A stretch of DNA of 57,135 nt, from NCBI RefSeq assembly GCF_014641495.1, contig NZ_BMHV01000021.1, positions 1 to 57,135 on the forward strand. The letters run 5' to 3'. A program made the translations under genes and the position numbers. Positions 1 to 8,034 of the stretch are shown one piece after another; positions within the stretch are counted from its first letter, which is position 1, and each line of letters opens with the position of its first letter. Under the pieces are notes generated by a model that saw nothing but the letters and a program-made list of their open reading frames with translations, was not told the origin of the DNA and made no database searches. This DNA is from Terasakiella brassicae (GTDB taxonomy: Bacteria > Pseudomonadota > Alphaproteobacteria > Rhodospirillales > Terasakiellaceae).

Positions 1-6
1 GTTTAC

Positions 7-40
7 TACCGTTCATCGGGGTTAACCCCGATGAACGGTA
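7..40. repeat. Perfect 34-bp palindrome
   Basis: Two 17-bp arms (TACCGTTCATCGGGGTT and its complement) meet with no spacer, centred between bases 23 and 24. It could be a two-way terminator, a resolution or recombination site, or a fold-back artefact at a contig edge. The following stretch to about 121 has no gene. A run near 90-115 (ctgtccaac..ggggccac) resembles the outer end of an insertion sequence, but this is weak. Confidence 0.6.
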
Positions 41-121
41 TCGCAGCATAAATATTAACTCAGGCATCCCACCTTAAATTCGCTGCTAAACTGTCCAACA
101 TATAGGGGCCACTTCTAGTAC

Positions 122-454
122 ATAAAATCCAGAACATCATTCATTGTCGAAACAACCTTTTCAGGTCGTGCAGGGTTCAACCTAATTCGAAAAGCCCGCG
201 GCGCAGGCTTTCAGATCAAACTGATCTACATGAAATTGAATTCCTGGCAACAATCACTAGGCCGCGTCTACAGTCGGGTCCTGGATGGCGGCCACAGAGT
301 TCCCCCTGAAGACATAAAACGCAGATTTGAGCGGGTCGATCAAAACATCAGACAGATCATGCCACAGTTGGATGCGGTTCACGTTTTCGAAAATGCGGGA
401 TTAAAGCCTGTCAGGGATAGTCAAGTCCCACTGCCATCGCTTTCTAGCGACTAA
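122..454 (+). pseudogene. Zeta-toxin-like kinase, C-terminal fragment
   Basis: Reading upstream of the ATG at 230 in the same frame gives a stretch with ETTFSGRAG, then LIYMKLNS, RVLDGGHRVPPEDIKRRFER. This is the pattern of the second half of zeta-type P-loop proteins (COG4185-like: ETT.SG, then GGH.VP...I..R..R). An in-frame stop lies at 116-118, there is no start codon before 230, and the Walker A segment that should precede ETT is absent. The protein from 230 alone (74 aa) would lack the ATP site. I call it a remnant of a longer gene cut by a rearrangement near base 116. The family match is by motif recognition. Confidence 0.6.
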
Positions 455-507
455 GGTCATGACTTTTCATTACGGTATTCTGGCTCTGAAATTTCAACTT
501 CCACCAC

Positions 508-1329
508 TTAATCAGATATTAGTTCTTTGAGGAAACGATCCGGGTTTGCCATGAATGCTTTGGTTATTTTGTAATGTTCAGTTTCTTCATAAGTCACTTC
601 ACGCAATTCATCATGGCTGAATTCGATGATCCGAGCATTAGGGTATGACAGTAGGATCGGCGAATGTGTTGCGATAATTAATTGTGCATTTCCTGATTGG
701 TGCCATTCATGTAGCAAAGAGAGAAACGACAATTGTCGAGTTGGTGAGAGTGCGGTTTCGGGTTCGTCTAACAGAAACATTTTTTTCTGGTCAGTCTTAA
801 ACTGGTTTTCAAATGCAGCTAAGAAAGATTCACCATGGCTCTGTCCGTGCAGCTGTTTCCCGCCCCAATATTTGTAAGGATTACCTTCCATATCGACGTA
901 TCGAGCGACGTTGAAGAAACTTTCTGAACGAAAGAAAAAACCTTGGCTGACTTTAGGTAACCATGATGGTCGCAGGGTGTTTCTTAACCCGGAAACGACA
1001 CCATCATCTGAATGATATAATTGGTGCATATGACTTCCTCCACTTTTATGGAAACCACATAATTGTGCCAGTGCTTCCAATACCGTGGATTTCCCAGAAC
1101 CGTTTTCACCAACGAAAAAGGTAATAGGGGTTTCAAAATTCAAACGGAATGTATCGTTCAAAAACGTCAAGGTATTGAATGGGAATTTATCCTTCTTTCG
1201 TTGTTCAGAGATAACCGAAATGCTTTTCAAAAATGGTGCTGTTAAACTCATACTTTGTGGCCTTGTTTTCGTAGGCGATACCTTATCGGCAGGAATTTTC
1301 TCAATCCATTCACCTTCGAGCTTGTGCAT
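508..1329 (-). CDS. AAA/ABC-type ATPase (AAA15-like)
   Basis: A 273-aa soluble ATPase. Walker A is GENGSGKST (about residue 75), an ABC-like signature HGQSHGES lies near 165, Walker B is FLLDEPETALSP (about 188-199), and the H-loop is ATHSP (about 222). The short spacing between motifs is typical of predicted ATPases of the AAA15/COG3910 type, many of which sit in defence islands. The start codon lies 1 nt after the stop of the secreted-protein gene at 1331-2419, so the two should be co-transcribed and translationally coupled, probably together with the modular peptidase at 2437-3690. No nuclease domain is visible. The substrate is unknown. Confidence 0.75.
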   Translation of the reverse strand: MHKLEGEWIEKIPADKVSPTKTRPQSMSLTAPFLKSISVISEQRKKDKFPFNTLTFLNDTFRLNFETPITFFVGENGSGKSTVLEALAQLCGFHKSGGSHMHQLYHSDDGVVSGLRNTLRPSWLPKVSQGFFFRSESFFNVARYVDMEGNPYKYWGGKQLHGQSHGESFLAAFENQFKTDQKKMFLLDEPETALSPTRQLSFLSLLHEWHQSGNAQLIIATHSPILLSYPNARIIEFSHDELREVTYEETEHYKITKAFMANPDRFLKELISD

Positions 1330-1330
1330 G

Positions 1331-2419
1331 TCAATTTCTCTGGTTGAGATTTTTCAGCCACACTGCTTCATAGCCACTTGTAGCGGAAATGGCAGAGCCG
1401 GTGTTCATATCAATAACAAAGACCTTGCCTCGTGTTTCAGCTAAAATATGATGCCCAGATTGGTCTAGCCAGACTTGTTGCCCGGAAGAAATTCCGGGCA
1501 GTGTCAGTTCGACGTACTTCTGTGTCTTCTTTTCCAAGAGATAGAGTGGGGTCATGGCGTGAAGACGGTCACCTTGTACAGAGGCGTGGATCAGGTCATA
1601 AATACAATCAGGACAATTGATAAGCCCAATCGTATCAATGGCACAACTACGAGGCTTAATGTACCCATCAGATGAGCGTTCACAGTCTGTAAAAGTATTT
1701 GCAAAAAGTAGCTTCAATAGAATTTTGTCAATGGGGTCGCTATGACAGATACGACCCGGATAGAATTCCTGCAATGACGCACAATACTTGTTGGCGATCA
1801 GTTTAAAGTCACTGCTACCCGCTTCATGGAAATAGGGTTTAATTACCGTAAGGCCCGGTGTATCCCCTGCTTCCCCTTTGCTTACCAGCGTATGAAGAAC
1901 ACGCCAAGCACCATCTTTTAATGTAAATATGCGGTTTACATGATGGGTTCCCCATTCAGGTTCCAACATAGCTTTGACAGTATTGCCATTGGGGAGTTTG
2001 AGAATAGTTGTAGCATTTTGCGTGATTATATTTTTAGGCTTGATATATAGCCACGTTGCTAAACGAAGTTGCTCGTCTGTTTTGTCACGCCAAAGCACAA
2101 TGGGGTGCTCATCGGGCATAAATGTGGGCAATTTTACGACCGTATTCTGTCGCTGACCACTCTTATTGAATTGAAGGATCTCACCATCCGCAACAACCTG
2201 AATGGTTTTGCTATCGTGGTCGATATGAATAGCATCGGGTTTTTTCTGGAATGTATAGAGCGTTGTTACTGTCTTCTTGTCTGGGAGATACCAGTTCCAC
2301 TGCACCCCATCACTTGTGTCTGTAAAAAAGGATAGGGGAACGACATCAGATGCCATTGAGTTGGTGTGCATCATCAATATGCTCACGACTGCAACTATTT
2401 TAACAAATATCTTGGTCAT
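1331..2419 (-). CDS. Secreted Cys-rich protein, unknown function
   Basis: 362 aa with a clear signal peptide (MTKIFVKIVAVVSILMM.., probable cleavage after MAS near residue 24), so it should be periplasmic or surface-exposed. The middle part carries several cysteines (NKYCAS, RICHSD, TDCERS, RSCAID, NCPDCIYDL), suggesting disulfides. The N-terminal half has short repeated strands with aromatic and hydrophobic pairs, as in beta-propeller-like proteins, but no family is recognised. It starts 17 nt after the modular peptidase gene and ends 1 nt before the ATPase gene, so the three form one minus-strand unit. It is a candidate immunity or partner protein for the peptidase by position only. Confidence 0.6.
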   Translation of the reverse strand: MTKIFVKIVAVVSILMMHTNSMASDVVPLSFFTDTSDGVQWNWYLPDKKTVTTLYTFQKKPDAIHIDHDSKTIQVVADGEILQFNKSGQRQNTVVKLPTFMPDEHPIVLWRDKTDEQLRLATWLYIKPKNIITQNATTILKLPNGNTVKAMLEPEWGTHHVNRIFTLKDGAWRVLHTLVSKGEAGDTPGLTVIKPYFHEAGSSDFKLIANKYCASLQEFYPGRICHSDPIDKILLKLLFANTFTDCERSSDGYIKPRSCAIDTIGLINCPDCIYDLIHASVQGDRLHAMTPLYLLEKKTQKYVELTLPGISSGQQVWLDQSGHHILAETRGKVFVIDMNTGSAISATSGYEAVWLKNLNQRN

Positions 2420-2436
2420 TCCCCTGTACCTTTTGC

Positions 2437-3690
2437 TTATTGGTAATCCAAGTGCCAGTGTGCTCCACTACTTGCACCACTTTCATCCAACACTCTTATA
2501 CCACTGTTTTCAAAGAATGTACGAACATCAGATTTGTTCGCACGCGGTATGCTCACATCACGAGCCGTATCTGATAGGTGATCTGACACTTTATAACCGG
2601 CTGCCAAGGCTGCTCGGATAATGCGTTCAAATTCACTGGTTACCGTCCCAAGACTGGCGTTTGGGTTGTCAGTGACATATTGATCCATTTCTTTGATGTA
2701 ATCATGATTGGTATATGTCCCCATAAAATCTTCACGGCTCGCCATGCGGCGTTTTGCCATCAAGGTTGCCTGCTTATTGACAGTGCGAGCACGTCCGGTA
2801 ATTCGGATTTTGGCGTTAGGCCATTTGCTATTTGCATCAGCAACAGCATCCTCAATATCTGTTCCACTTGAAGCCATCTGCATATCTTCACTACCTTCTT
2901 TTTGCTCTCTTTGCTCATCATATGAATCGTTTTGAGAGATTTTCTCGTCAGGTTCAGTTACATCATCTATGAACTCGACCGAGTTTTCCGCAGATTGCTG
3001 ATTATTTATATTGTTGGTAATCGTTTGAAACTGTAGTTCGCCATCTGGGTCGTAAGGATCAACGTCCTCCGGTGAAATCACCGCAACGGGCTGAACCATC
3101 TTCCCGGTTTCGTCATATTCCACCGTACCGGGATAGGCTTTCTGAAACTGCTTTTGCACATGGTCACGCAAGCGGGTGTCGAATTTGTCCTGATAACGCG
3201 GATCGCTCATCATAGACTGAATACGTTGATTGACCGTGTTGCCTTCTGGAACAATCGCCGTCTTCGGCTTTTGGATTTTGGCAACCTGTTCCCACTGTTT
3301 TGCAGTCGGCATTTTCAGCTTCGGAGCTTTCTGCTCCGGCAAGCCTGTCAACGGATCAATCTTGGGTGGCTTTGGTGTGGATAGCTTTTTCTCCTCTTGT
3401 GAAGCTGCAAACGGGTTGACCGTGGAAATGCTCTTGGATTGACTCCCAAGGGCTGTTTCCGTTGGGCCTTGCGGTTTCATCACACCGTCAACTTTAAGAC
3501 CGTTGTCTTTCTGGAACTTCTTGATCCCATCAATCATCGGTGTATCGGGGTACGGCGTGATGCCAAAGTCCGGTATCTGATAGTGGCCCGTTAGAGCCAA
3601 GGCGGATTTGGTTTTGATGACATCATCGGGTTGGGTGTCATTGAAAGGGCTGATGGTCGACGACAGCCCCAATAGATCGTTTCCAAACAT
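2437..3690 (-). CDS. Modular protein: PG-binding-like N-terminus, M15-like peptidase C-terminus
   Basis: 417 aa from the ATG at 3690, which has AAGGAAAG just upstream; the frame is open further up but runs back through a terminator hairpin, so a longer start is unlikely. Residues about 35-80 (KSALALTGHYQIPDFG..GLKVDGVMKP) look like a peptidoglycan-binding fold, followed by a Pro/Lys-rich linker (DPLTGLPEQKAPKLKMP). The last 100 residues carry SDHLSDTARDVSIP and the terminal AHWHLDYQ. The His...Asp...His-x-His pattern fits zinc peptidases of the M15/VanY type, which cleave peptidoglycan cross-links. No signal peptide is visible. The N-terminal 140 residues are paralogous to the protein at 20203-21453, while the C-termini are unrelated. 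The enzymatic role is inferred. Confidence 0.6.
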   Translation of the reverse strand: MFGNDLLGLSSTISPFNDTQPDDVIKTKSALALTGHYQIPDFGITPYPDTPMIDGIKKFQKDNGLKVDGVMKPQGPTETALGSQSKSISTVNPFAASQEEKKLSTPKPPKIDPLTGLPEQKAPKLKMPTAKQWEQVAKIQKPKTAIVPEGNTVNQRIQSMMSDPRYQDKFDTRLRDHVQKQFQKAYPGTVEYDETGKMVQPVAVISPEDVDPYDPDGELQFQTITNNINNQQSAENSVEFIDDVTEPDEKISQNDSYDEQREQKEGSEDMQMASSGTDIEDAVADANSKWPNAKIRITGRARTVNKQATLMAKRRMASREDFMGTYTNHDYIKEMDQYVTDNPNASLGTVTSEFERIIRAALAAGYKVSDHLSDTARDVSIPRANKSDVRTFFENSGIRVLDESGASSGAHWHLDYQ

Positions 3691-3713
3691 GAACTTTCCT
3701 TTCGTCTGGACAT

Positions 3714-3746
3714 AAAAAAACGCCCGCACCGAGATCGGTGCGAGCG
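3714..3746 (-). terminator. Intrinsic terminator in the leader of the modular peptidase gene
   Basis: On the minus strand a 26-nt stem-loop (CGCTCGCACCGA / TCGGTGCGGGCG around a 2-nt turn) is followed by seven T. It can end mrr transcription (stop at 3847, about 100 nt upstream), but its T-run ends only 23 nt before the ATG of the next gene at 3690. That leaves no room for an ordinary promoter in between. Confidence 0.8.
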
Positions 3747-3846
3747 TTGGATGAAATAGAAAACTCAGACAAGGGACCAACTGGTCACACTTGTCTACAG
3801 GCCCGTATTAATTTTAAATTCCGTTGATCTGTTATTTTTTTGGGGG

Positions 3847-4764
3847 CTACTCAAAAAAATCTTCATCAATTTTCTTAAGTTGGATGACCTCTTCCACTCG
3901 ACAACCAACTTCATGCTTAATCATTAGCTTGGCCAATTGAAGACCATCGATAAGAACGATGCGTTTGCTCAAGAGTTCAGCCGTTTCTTTTGCAGAATTC
4001 GAAAAGGCCGAGGTTGTGACAAAAAGCCCTTTCGAAGCTTTAAACCGATCCAGACTACCAAAAAAATCACGAATAGCCCCTGAGCCGATATTATTGCCTT
4101 CACCATAGCGCTTGGCCTGAATGTAAATTCTGTCGAGGCCAAGTGGGTCCTGGTCAATCACACCATCAATGCCGCCATCACCAGCCCCGCCAACCAGGGC
4201 TTTATCAATCTCCAAAACAGAACCGCCATAGCCCATAGAATGAAGCAGGCGGATAACCAGCTTTTCAAAGAAAGTCGGCGTGCCTTCCCGGATTTTAGCC
4301 AGAAGCTCTATTGCCAATTCTCTGTTGAGGCTTTGAGCTGCCTTTCGGATTTGTTCGTCAGGGGTGAGGCTATCGTTTGTTTCTTCAGCATCATTTAAAG
4401 ACTGCGAATAACTGTTTCTATTGGAATATTCCCGAAACTGCTGAAAATCTGAATATCGGGACAAAAACTCAATATCAATTTTTGCAGGGCTAGAATTTAA
4501 AGCCTTTAAACCTTCCTCAGTTATCTCGAAATATGCCCGCCTGGTTATTCTGACTAAGCCCGCTTTTTTAAGATACGACTTCGCCCAATGCACACGATTT
4601 GCAAAAGTGGTTTGTCGCCCAGATGGCAAAAGGTGGCTTCTTTCATCCACGGTGAGCTGCATGTCATCAGCAAGCTTTTCGACAACATCACCGATTTTAA
4701 CTTCACCATTCTTGGCAGCGTCCAGCACTGGCAACATGAGTGATTGAAAATCCGGAATAGCCAT
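3847..4764 (-). CDS. mrr: Mrr-type restriction endonuclease
   Basis: 305 aa, the usual length for Mrr. It is predicted to cleave DNA carrying foreign methylation. The N-terminal 90 residues form a winged-helix domain (Mrr_N: PSGRQTTFANRVHWAKSYLKKAGL). The C-terminal nuclease has the PD-(D/E)xK signature: GYGGSV..., GGAGDGGIDGVI and YIQAKRY (catalytic Asp, then Gln-x-Lys). It is transcribed from the minus strand; the terminator at 3714-3746 lies downstream and an unusual 10-bp phased repeat (4851-4980) lies upstream. As a type IV enzyme it needs no partner methylase. It sits beside a type IIG enzyme, a common defence-island pairing. Confidence 0.88.
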   Translation of the reverse strand: MAIPDFQSLMLPVLDAAKNGEVKIGDVVEKLADDMQLTVDERSHLLPSGRQTTFANRVHWAKSYLKKAGLVRITRRAYFEITEEGLKALNSSPAKIDIEFLSRYSDFQQFREYSNRNSYSQSLNDAEETNDSLTPDEQIRKAAQSLNRELAIELLAKIREGTPTFFEKLVIRLLHSMGYGGSVLEIDKALVGGAGDGGIDGVIDQDPLGLDRIYIQAKRYGEGNNIGSGAIRDFFGSLDRFKASKGLFVTTSAFSNSAKETAELLSKRIVLIDGLQLAKLMIKHEVGCRVEEVIQLKKIDEDFFE

Positions 4765-4850
4765 TTCACCCCCTGAAAACTTGAATACACCTTTAAAAGG
4801 TATAGCAAGGCGTTTCTCAAGCGGCTAGCCAAAATTCAGGGCATACTTTA

Positions 4851-4980
4851 CGAATTTCTCTAAGATTCTACATCTTTCTCTTAGTTTCTCTATGTTTCAG
4901 CCCCATTCTGAGAAATTCTACAAGATTCTCTAAGTTTCTCCGAGTTTCTCTAAATTTGTAAAACTCATTCTATGTCGTAT
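4851..4980. repeat. Degenerate 10-bp tandem repeat, helically phased
   Basis: Thirteen consecutive 10-bp blocks carry a TTC/TTT core in register, for example cgaatttctc, taagattcta, catctttctc, ttagtttctc, tatgtttcag, caagattctc, taagtttctc, cgagtttctc. The consensus is about TAAGTTTCTC. The 10-bp period is not a codon multiple and matches a helical turn. The array lies 87-216 bp upstream of mrr. It could be a protein-binding array or bent DNA. The rest of the gap (about 4985-5070) shows only a weak hairpin, agccc..gggct, at 5022-5041. Confidence 0.75.
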
Positions 4981-5072
4981 CCGGTGGCAAGTTATGGGAA
5001 GTGGTCCCACCCTTCCCAATAGCCCAATATACATCGGGCTAGTTTATTCGCATAAATGCTCAACAGAAAGAA

Positions 5073-5102
5073 AAACCTGCTCCCAAAATCAGAAGCAGGT
5101 TT
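5073..5102 (-). terminator. Terminator of the RM-DarTG operon
   Basis: On the minus strand AAACCTGCT pairs with AGCAGGTTT around a 12-nt loop and is followed by TTTCTTTCT. It lies about 30 nt after the darG stop and would end the four-gene transcript. Confidence 0.7.
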
Positions 5103-5131
5103 ATAAACAATCTTCCAAATAAACAAATGGC

Positions 5132-6178
5132 CTAGTGAATGAACCCGTCTTCTTGCAAGCGGCCATAGGCTGTTTCAATCGCCTCTGGGGCAAACTGGCT
5201 TTTCTTGTGATCATTCCAGGATTGCATAGCCTCAACGACCTCGGCAGGGCTTTTGAGGCCTTCCTTGAGCGCAAGGTAATGGACGCTTGAAAGAAGCTCC
5301 ATACCATAAGGGCTTTCATAACCTTCAATCAGTAAGGATAGCTTTTTGACTTTCGCAAATGCTTCTGAAGCATCGGCCTTATTGAAGAATTCCTCAGCCG
5401 CCGCCCACGCGCCTGATGTCACTGTAATTCCTGACTCTGATTTATCGATAAAGCCATGAATGAAATTCTTTCGCTCCATGGATTTAAAAACATCTTTGAG
5501 ACGTTCACTGTAAGGCCCATGATTATGGCGAGCGAATTTCATATTGTAGTCAAAGCCAAACTCTTGCAGAAAGTAAACGATCTTTTGCAAAGAAATGCGC
5601 GTCAAGTGGCCGCCAAAATACTTTTCGAAATCACCCATGGTGTGAATTAACAATGCGCGTTCAAAAGTCATTGGTTCACTTGGAAATTCTTCATGCTCCG
5701 GCTTCAGGTTTTCTTCCTTCGGGGCATAGACAATAAATTCAATGCCTTCAACAGCCGAAAGTTTCTGTTCGATAACGGCTTTAACGTCTTTCCAGGGCAA
5801 GCCCCCATTGCCGCAACCTAACGGCGGTAAGGCAACGGTTTTGATTTCTAGTTTTTGAACTTGCGCAACAAAATCATTCAGACCGTCTTCAATGAAAGAC
5901 ATTTTGGACTTTCCGCGCCAATGATCCTTGGTGGGGAAATTTATCAAATATCGTGGGCGTTCTTGACTCAGCATGTCGCCGTTTTCAAAGATAAACATCT
6001 TACCGGGGCGCAGACGCTTTGCGTCACATTCTGCTTTATAAGCCTTAAAGTTTTTCGGCCATTTGTTTTTGAAGGTCAGGGCAACACCTTTGCCCATCAC
6101 CCCAACACAATTGACTGTGTTGACGATTGCATCCGCATCCGTCTTAAACATATCGCCTTTTGTGTAAATGATGGCCAT
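5132..6178 (-). CDS. darG: DNA ADP-ribosylglycohydrolase antitoxin DarG
   Basis: 348 aa. The N-terminal macrodomain (about 1-155) shows AIVNTVNCVGVMGKGVAL and LPPLGCGNGGLPW, typical of DarG, which removes ADP-ribose from thymidine bases and so reverses DarT. The C-terminal half (FERALLIHTMGDFEKYFGG, LTRISLQKIVYFLQEFG, ARHNHGPYSERL) matches the region that in DarG also binds and inhibits the toxin. The start chosen, MAIIYTKGD at 6178, is 2 nt past the darT stop; a longer frame would overlap darT. It is the last gene of the operon that begins with the type IIG enzyme. The toxin-antitoxin order (toxin first) is as usual for DarTG. Confidence 0.92.
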   Translation of the reverse strand: MAIIYTKGDMFKTDADAIVNTVNCVGVMGKGVALTFKNKWPKNFKAYKAECDAKRLRPGKMFIFENGDMLSQERPRYLINFPTKDHWRGKSKMSFIEDGLNDFVAQVQKLEIKTVALPPLGCGNGGLPWKDVKAVIEQKLSAVEGIEFIVYAPKEENLKPEHEEFPSEPMTFERALLIHTMGDFEKYFGGHLTRISLQKIVYFLQEFGFDYNMKFARHNHGPYSERLKDVFKSMERKNFIHGFIDKSESGITVTSGAWAAAEEFFNKADASEAFAKVKKLSLLIEGYESPYGMELLSSVHYLALKEGLKSPAEVVEAMQSWNDHKKSQFAPEAIETAYGRLQEDGFIH

Positions 6179-6180
6179 AA

Positions 6181-6885
6181 TTAAAAATAACACCCTGACT
6201 TGACGTAAACCGGGATGCTGAAGCTTGAGGCTTGCATCCACGTTTCGACCTGTTGTTTTATACCGTTATTATGGACAACAATGCAATCCACCAAATCCAT
6301 GGGCAAGGCATCTTTGATCATAAATTCTGCCATGCGCTTCTTATCTCTATTCCTATATTCCATTGGATTATCTTTACTTGTGAAGTCCCAATGAACGCCA
6401 CGGTAACCAATTTCAGAAATTCTTGCTTTACTAAAACTTTCTTCGAACAAAGGCCAGTCAACATGTGTTGATAGCTTTGACAAATCATTTTCGAAATTTG
6501 GAATAAACGCGGAATTGCAGGCAATGTCAGTGAACCAAAGTGGTAGTCCTTGACTTGCTATCCTATCGGTATTGCAAACTAGAAAAACAATTCCGTCTTG
6601 TGATGCTTTGCCATAGCAAATGTCATCTGGCCCTTTTAAATCTACGTTACCTTTATGAATTGTATAAAACATAGATGTAATTGGAGAAAAATAAAATGGG
6701 ACATAGTCGTTAATATTATCTTGATCAGGCGTAAAAAAGCTTCGACCTCGTCTATGCACGATGTCAGGATATGACGTCCGCCAGCATCTTTGCGCTGACG
6801 GGTGGTTCTTCGCAAAAACCAATCCATCGCGCAGGAAGGTCTCAATATTCTTAAAATATGTCAGTCGAAAAATATGCCGCGTCAT
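6181..6885 (-). CDS. darT: DNA ADP-ribosyltransferase toxin DarT
   Basis: 234 aa, of the DUF4433/DarT family. It transfers ADP-ribose from NAD+ to thymidine in single-stranded DNA and blocks replication, including that of phages. The N-terminal RLTYFKNIETFLRDGL and DIVHRRGR, then VPFYFSPITSMFYTIHKGN, are the NAD-binding region. The C-terminal segment with RDKKRMAEFMIKDALP carries the catalytic glutamate (RMAEF). It starts 3 nt after the stop of the upstream membrane protein and ends 2 nt before darG. The ORF looks intact and full length, and is probably held in check by DarG. Confidence 0.92.
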   Translation of the reverse strand: MTRHIFRLTYFKNIETFLRDGLVFAKNHPSAQRCWRTSYPDIVHRRGRSFFTPDQDNINDYVPFYFSPITSMFYTIHKGNVDLKGPDDICYGKASQDGIVFLVCNTDRIASQGLPLWFTDIACNSAFIPNFENDLSKLSTHVDWPLFEESFSKARISEIGYRGVHWDFTSKDNPMEYRNRDKKRMAEFMIKDALPMDLVDCIVVHNNGIKQQVETWMQASSFSIPVYVKSGCYF

Positions 6886-6888
6886 TGA

Positions 6889-8034
6889 TCACATCCCACG
6901 CTTCACCCGTTCCCACTCTTTTTTGAGAACAGCTTGGGAGAGTTTGGCAACCATGTTTTTCAAATCGCACCATCTAACTACCTCTTCATCAGTCTTCGCG
7001 AGCTGGAAATTAAGGCTTTTAGTATTGTCACCAAAAGTCTTCCATTCTTTCAGGCATTCAATTGACTTTGCATCAGTGTCCAAAATGGAATTATTTTGGT
7101 TTCGGAAAGGGTCGTATCCAGTATATCGAGAAATCAATAAACGGGATAAAGTTAAAAGCACCCGATGATCAGGCTCAGACGGGTTGATTCTAAACTCCAA
7201 CTCCCAGATTGCTTGTACACATTTTGCTCGTTTTTCTTCATTTACTCTCTCTTGAGAGCTTCTTAATTCGCTTTCTGTTGGAATATTCTCCATCAGTTTA
7301 GTTAATGTACCTCTCAGCTTTTCAATCCAGTCTTGACGGTTTTTTGATTTCACAGCTGCGCGAAATTGCAAAAAGGCAACCAAGGCAGCAATCGCAGCTG
7401 TAGCCAACCCAACAGCAAGAGGAAACCCTTCCCCATCCGCACCAACATCTCCAAGACTATGTACAAAGCAGATAAAGTCAACTGGATGCCATGAGATAAA
7501 AAGTAAATAGGCTGCACTGATTGCTGTCAGATAAAAAAGGCCAATAACGGAATGCGAAAATCTTGGACAAGTGAGCCTTTCTTCAAGGCAAAGGGGATCA
7601 TTTTTGAGAATATATTTGACATCGTCCCAAGTGACACCTTGCCCATAGCTAGATATAGGCCGCCACCATTTAGTAAAATGTTTATCAAAAGAACTTTTGA
7701 ACCAAATAGCAGCAAACAATGGTGCAAACACGATAATCAAAGCATAAATAGCCAGTATCCAGAGATCATCTGGATAATTATGAATGACCTTGCGAAATTC
7801 TTCCCACTTGTCAGTCAGGTAAAAAAAACCAACGAAAATTATGCTCGACACAACAAGAGCTGCAATTGAGAAAGGAATAAATGCAATATACTTACAAAAT
7901 GAAGGGACAGAGTGGCATTTCTCATCTACCTCTTTTTCATTTACCTTGGACGTTGTACTTCCCTTTAAAATTTGAAAATTTGAAGCTGAGATGCTTCTCA
8001 AGCAGCAAATAAGACATCTCTTGCAATTACACAT
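6889..8034 (-). CDS. Membrane protein of unknown function in the RM-DarTG operon
   Basis: 381 aa with about five hydrophobic segments: FIPFSIAALVVSSIIFVGFF (about 50-72), LWILAIYALIIVFAPLFAAIW (about 92-112), IGLFYLTAISAAYLLFISW (about 163-182) and AVGLATAAIAALVAFLQF (about 205-223), with a shorter one beside these. The C-terminal 155 residues are soluble, start with a charged KSKNRQDWIEKLRG motif and continue helical. The N-terminus is Cys-rich (MCNCKRCLICCLR). Its ATG overlaps the 3' end of the restriction-methylase gene by 8 bp and its stop is 3 nt before darT, so it is translated as part of the same operon. No family is recognised. A membrane sensor or effector is a guess from context. 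Confidence 0.7.
   Translation of the reverse strand: MCNCKRCLICCLRSISASNFQILKGSTTSKVNEKEVDEKCHSVPSFCKYIAFIPFSIAALVVSSIIFVGFFYLTDKWEEFRKVIHNYPDDLWILAIYALIIVFAPLFAAIWFKSSFDKHFTKWWRPISSYGQGVTWDDVKYILKNDPLCLEERLTCPRFSHSVIGLFYLTAISAAYLLFISWHPVDFICFVHSLGDVGADGEGFPLAVGLATAAIAALVAFLQFRAAVKSKNRQDWIEKLRGTLTKLMENIPTESELRSSQERVNEEKRAKCVQAIWELEFRINPSEPDHRVLLTLSRLLISRYTGYDPFRNQNNSILDTDAKSIECLKEWKTFGDNTKSLNFQLAKTDEEVVRWCDLKNMVAKLSQAVLKKEWERVKRGM

Noticed and set aside
3691-3780. 30-residue N-terminal extension of the modular peptidase
   Set aside because: It would translate through an intrinsic terminator stem and has no similarity to the paralogue.
4851-4980. CRISPR array or protein-coding repeat
   Set aside because: Units are 10 bp with no spacers, and the period is not a codon multiple.
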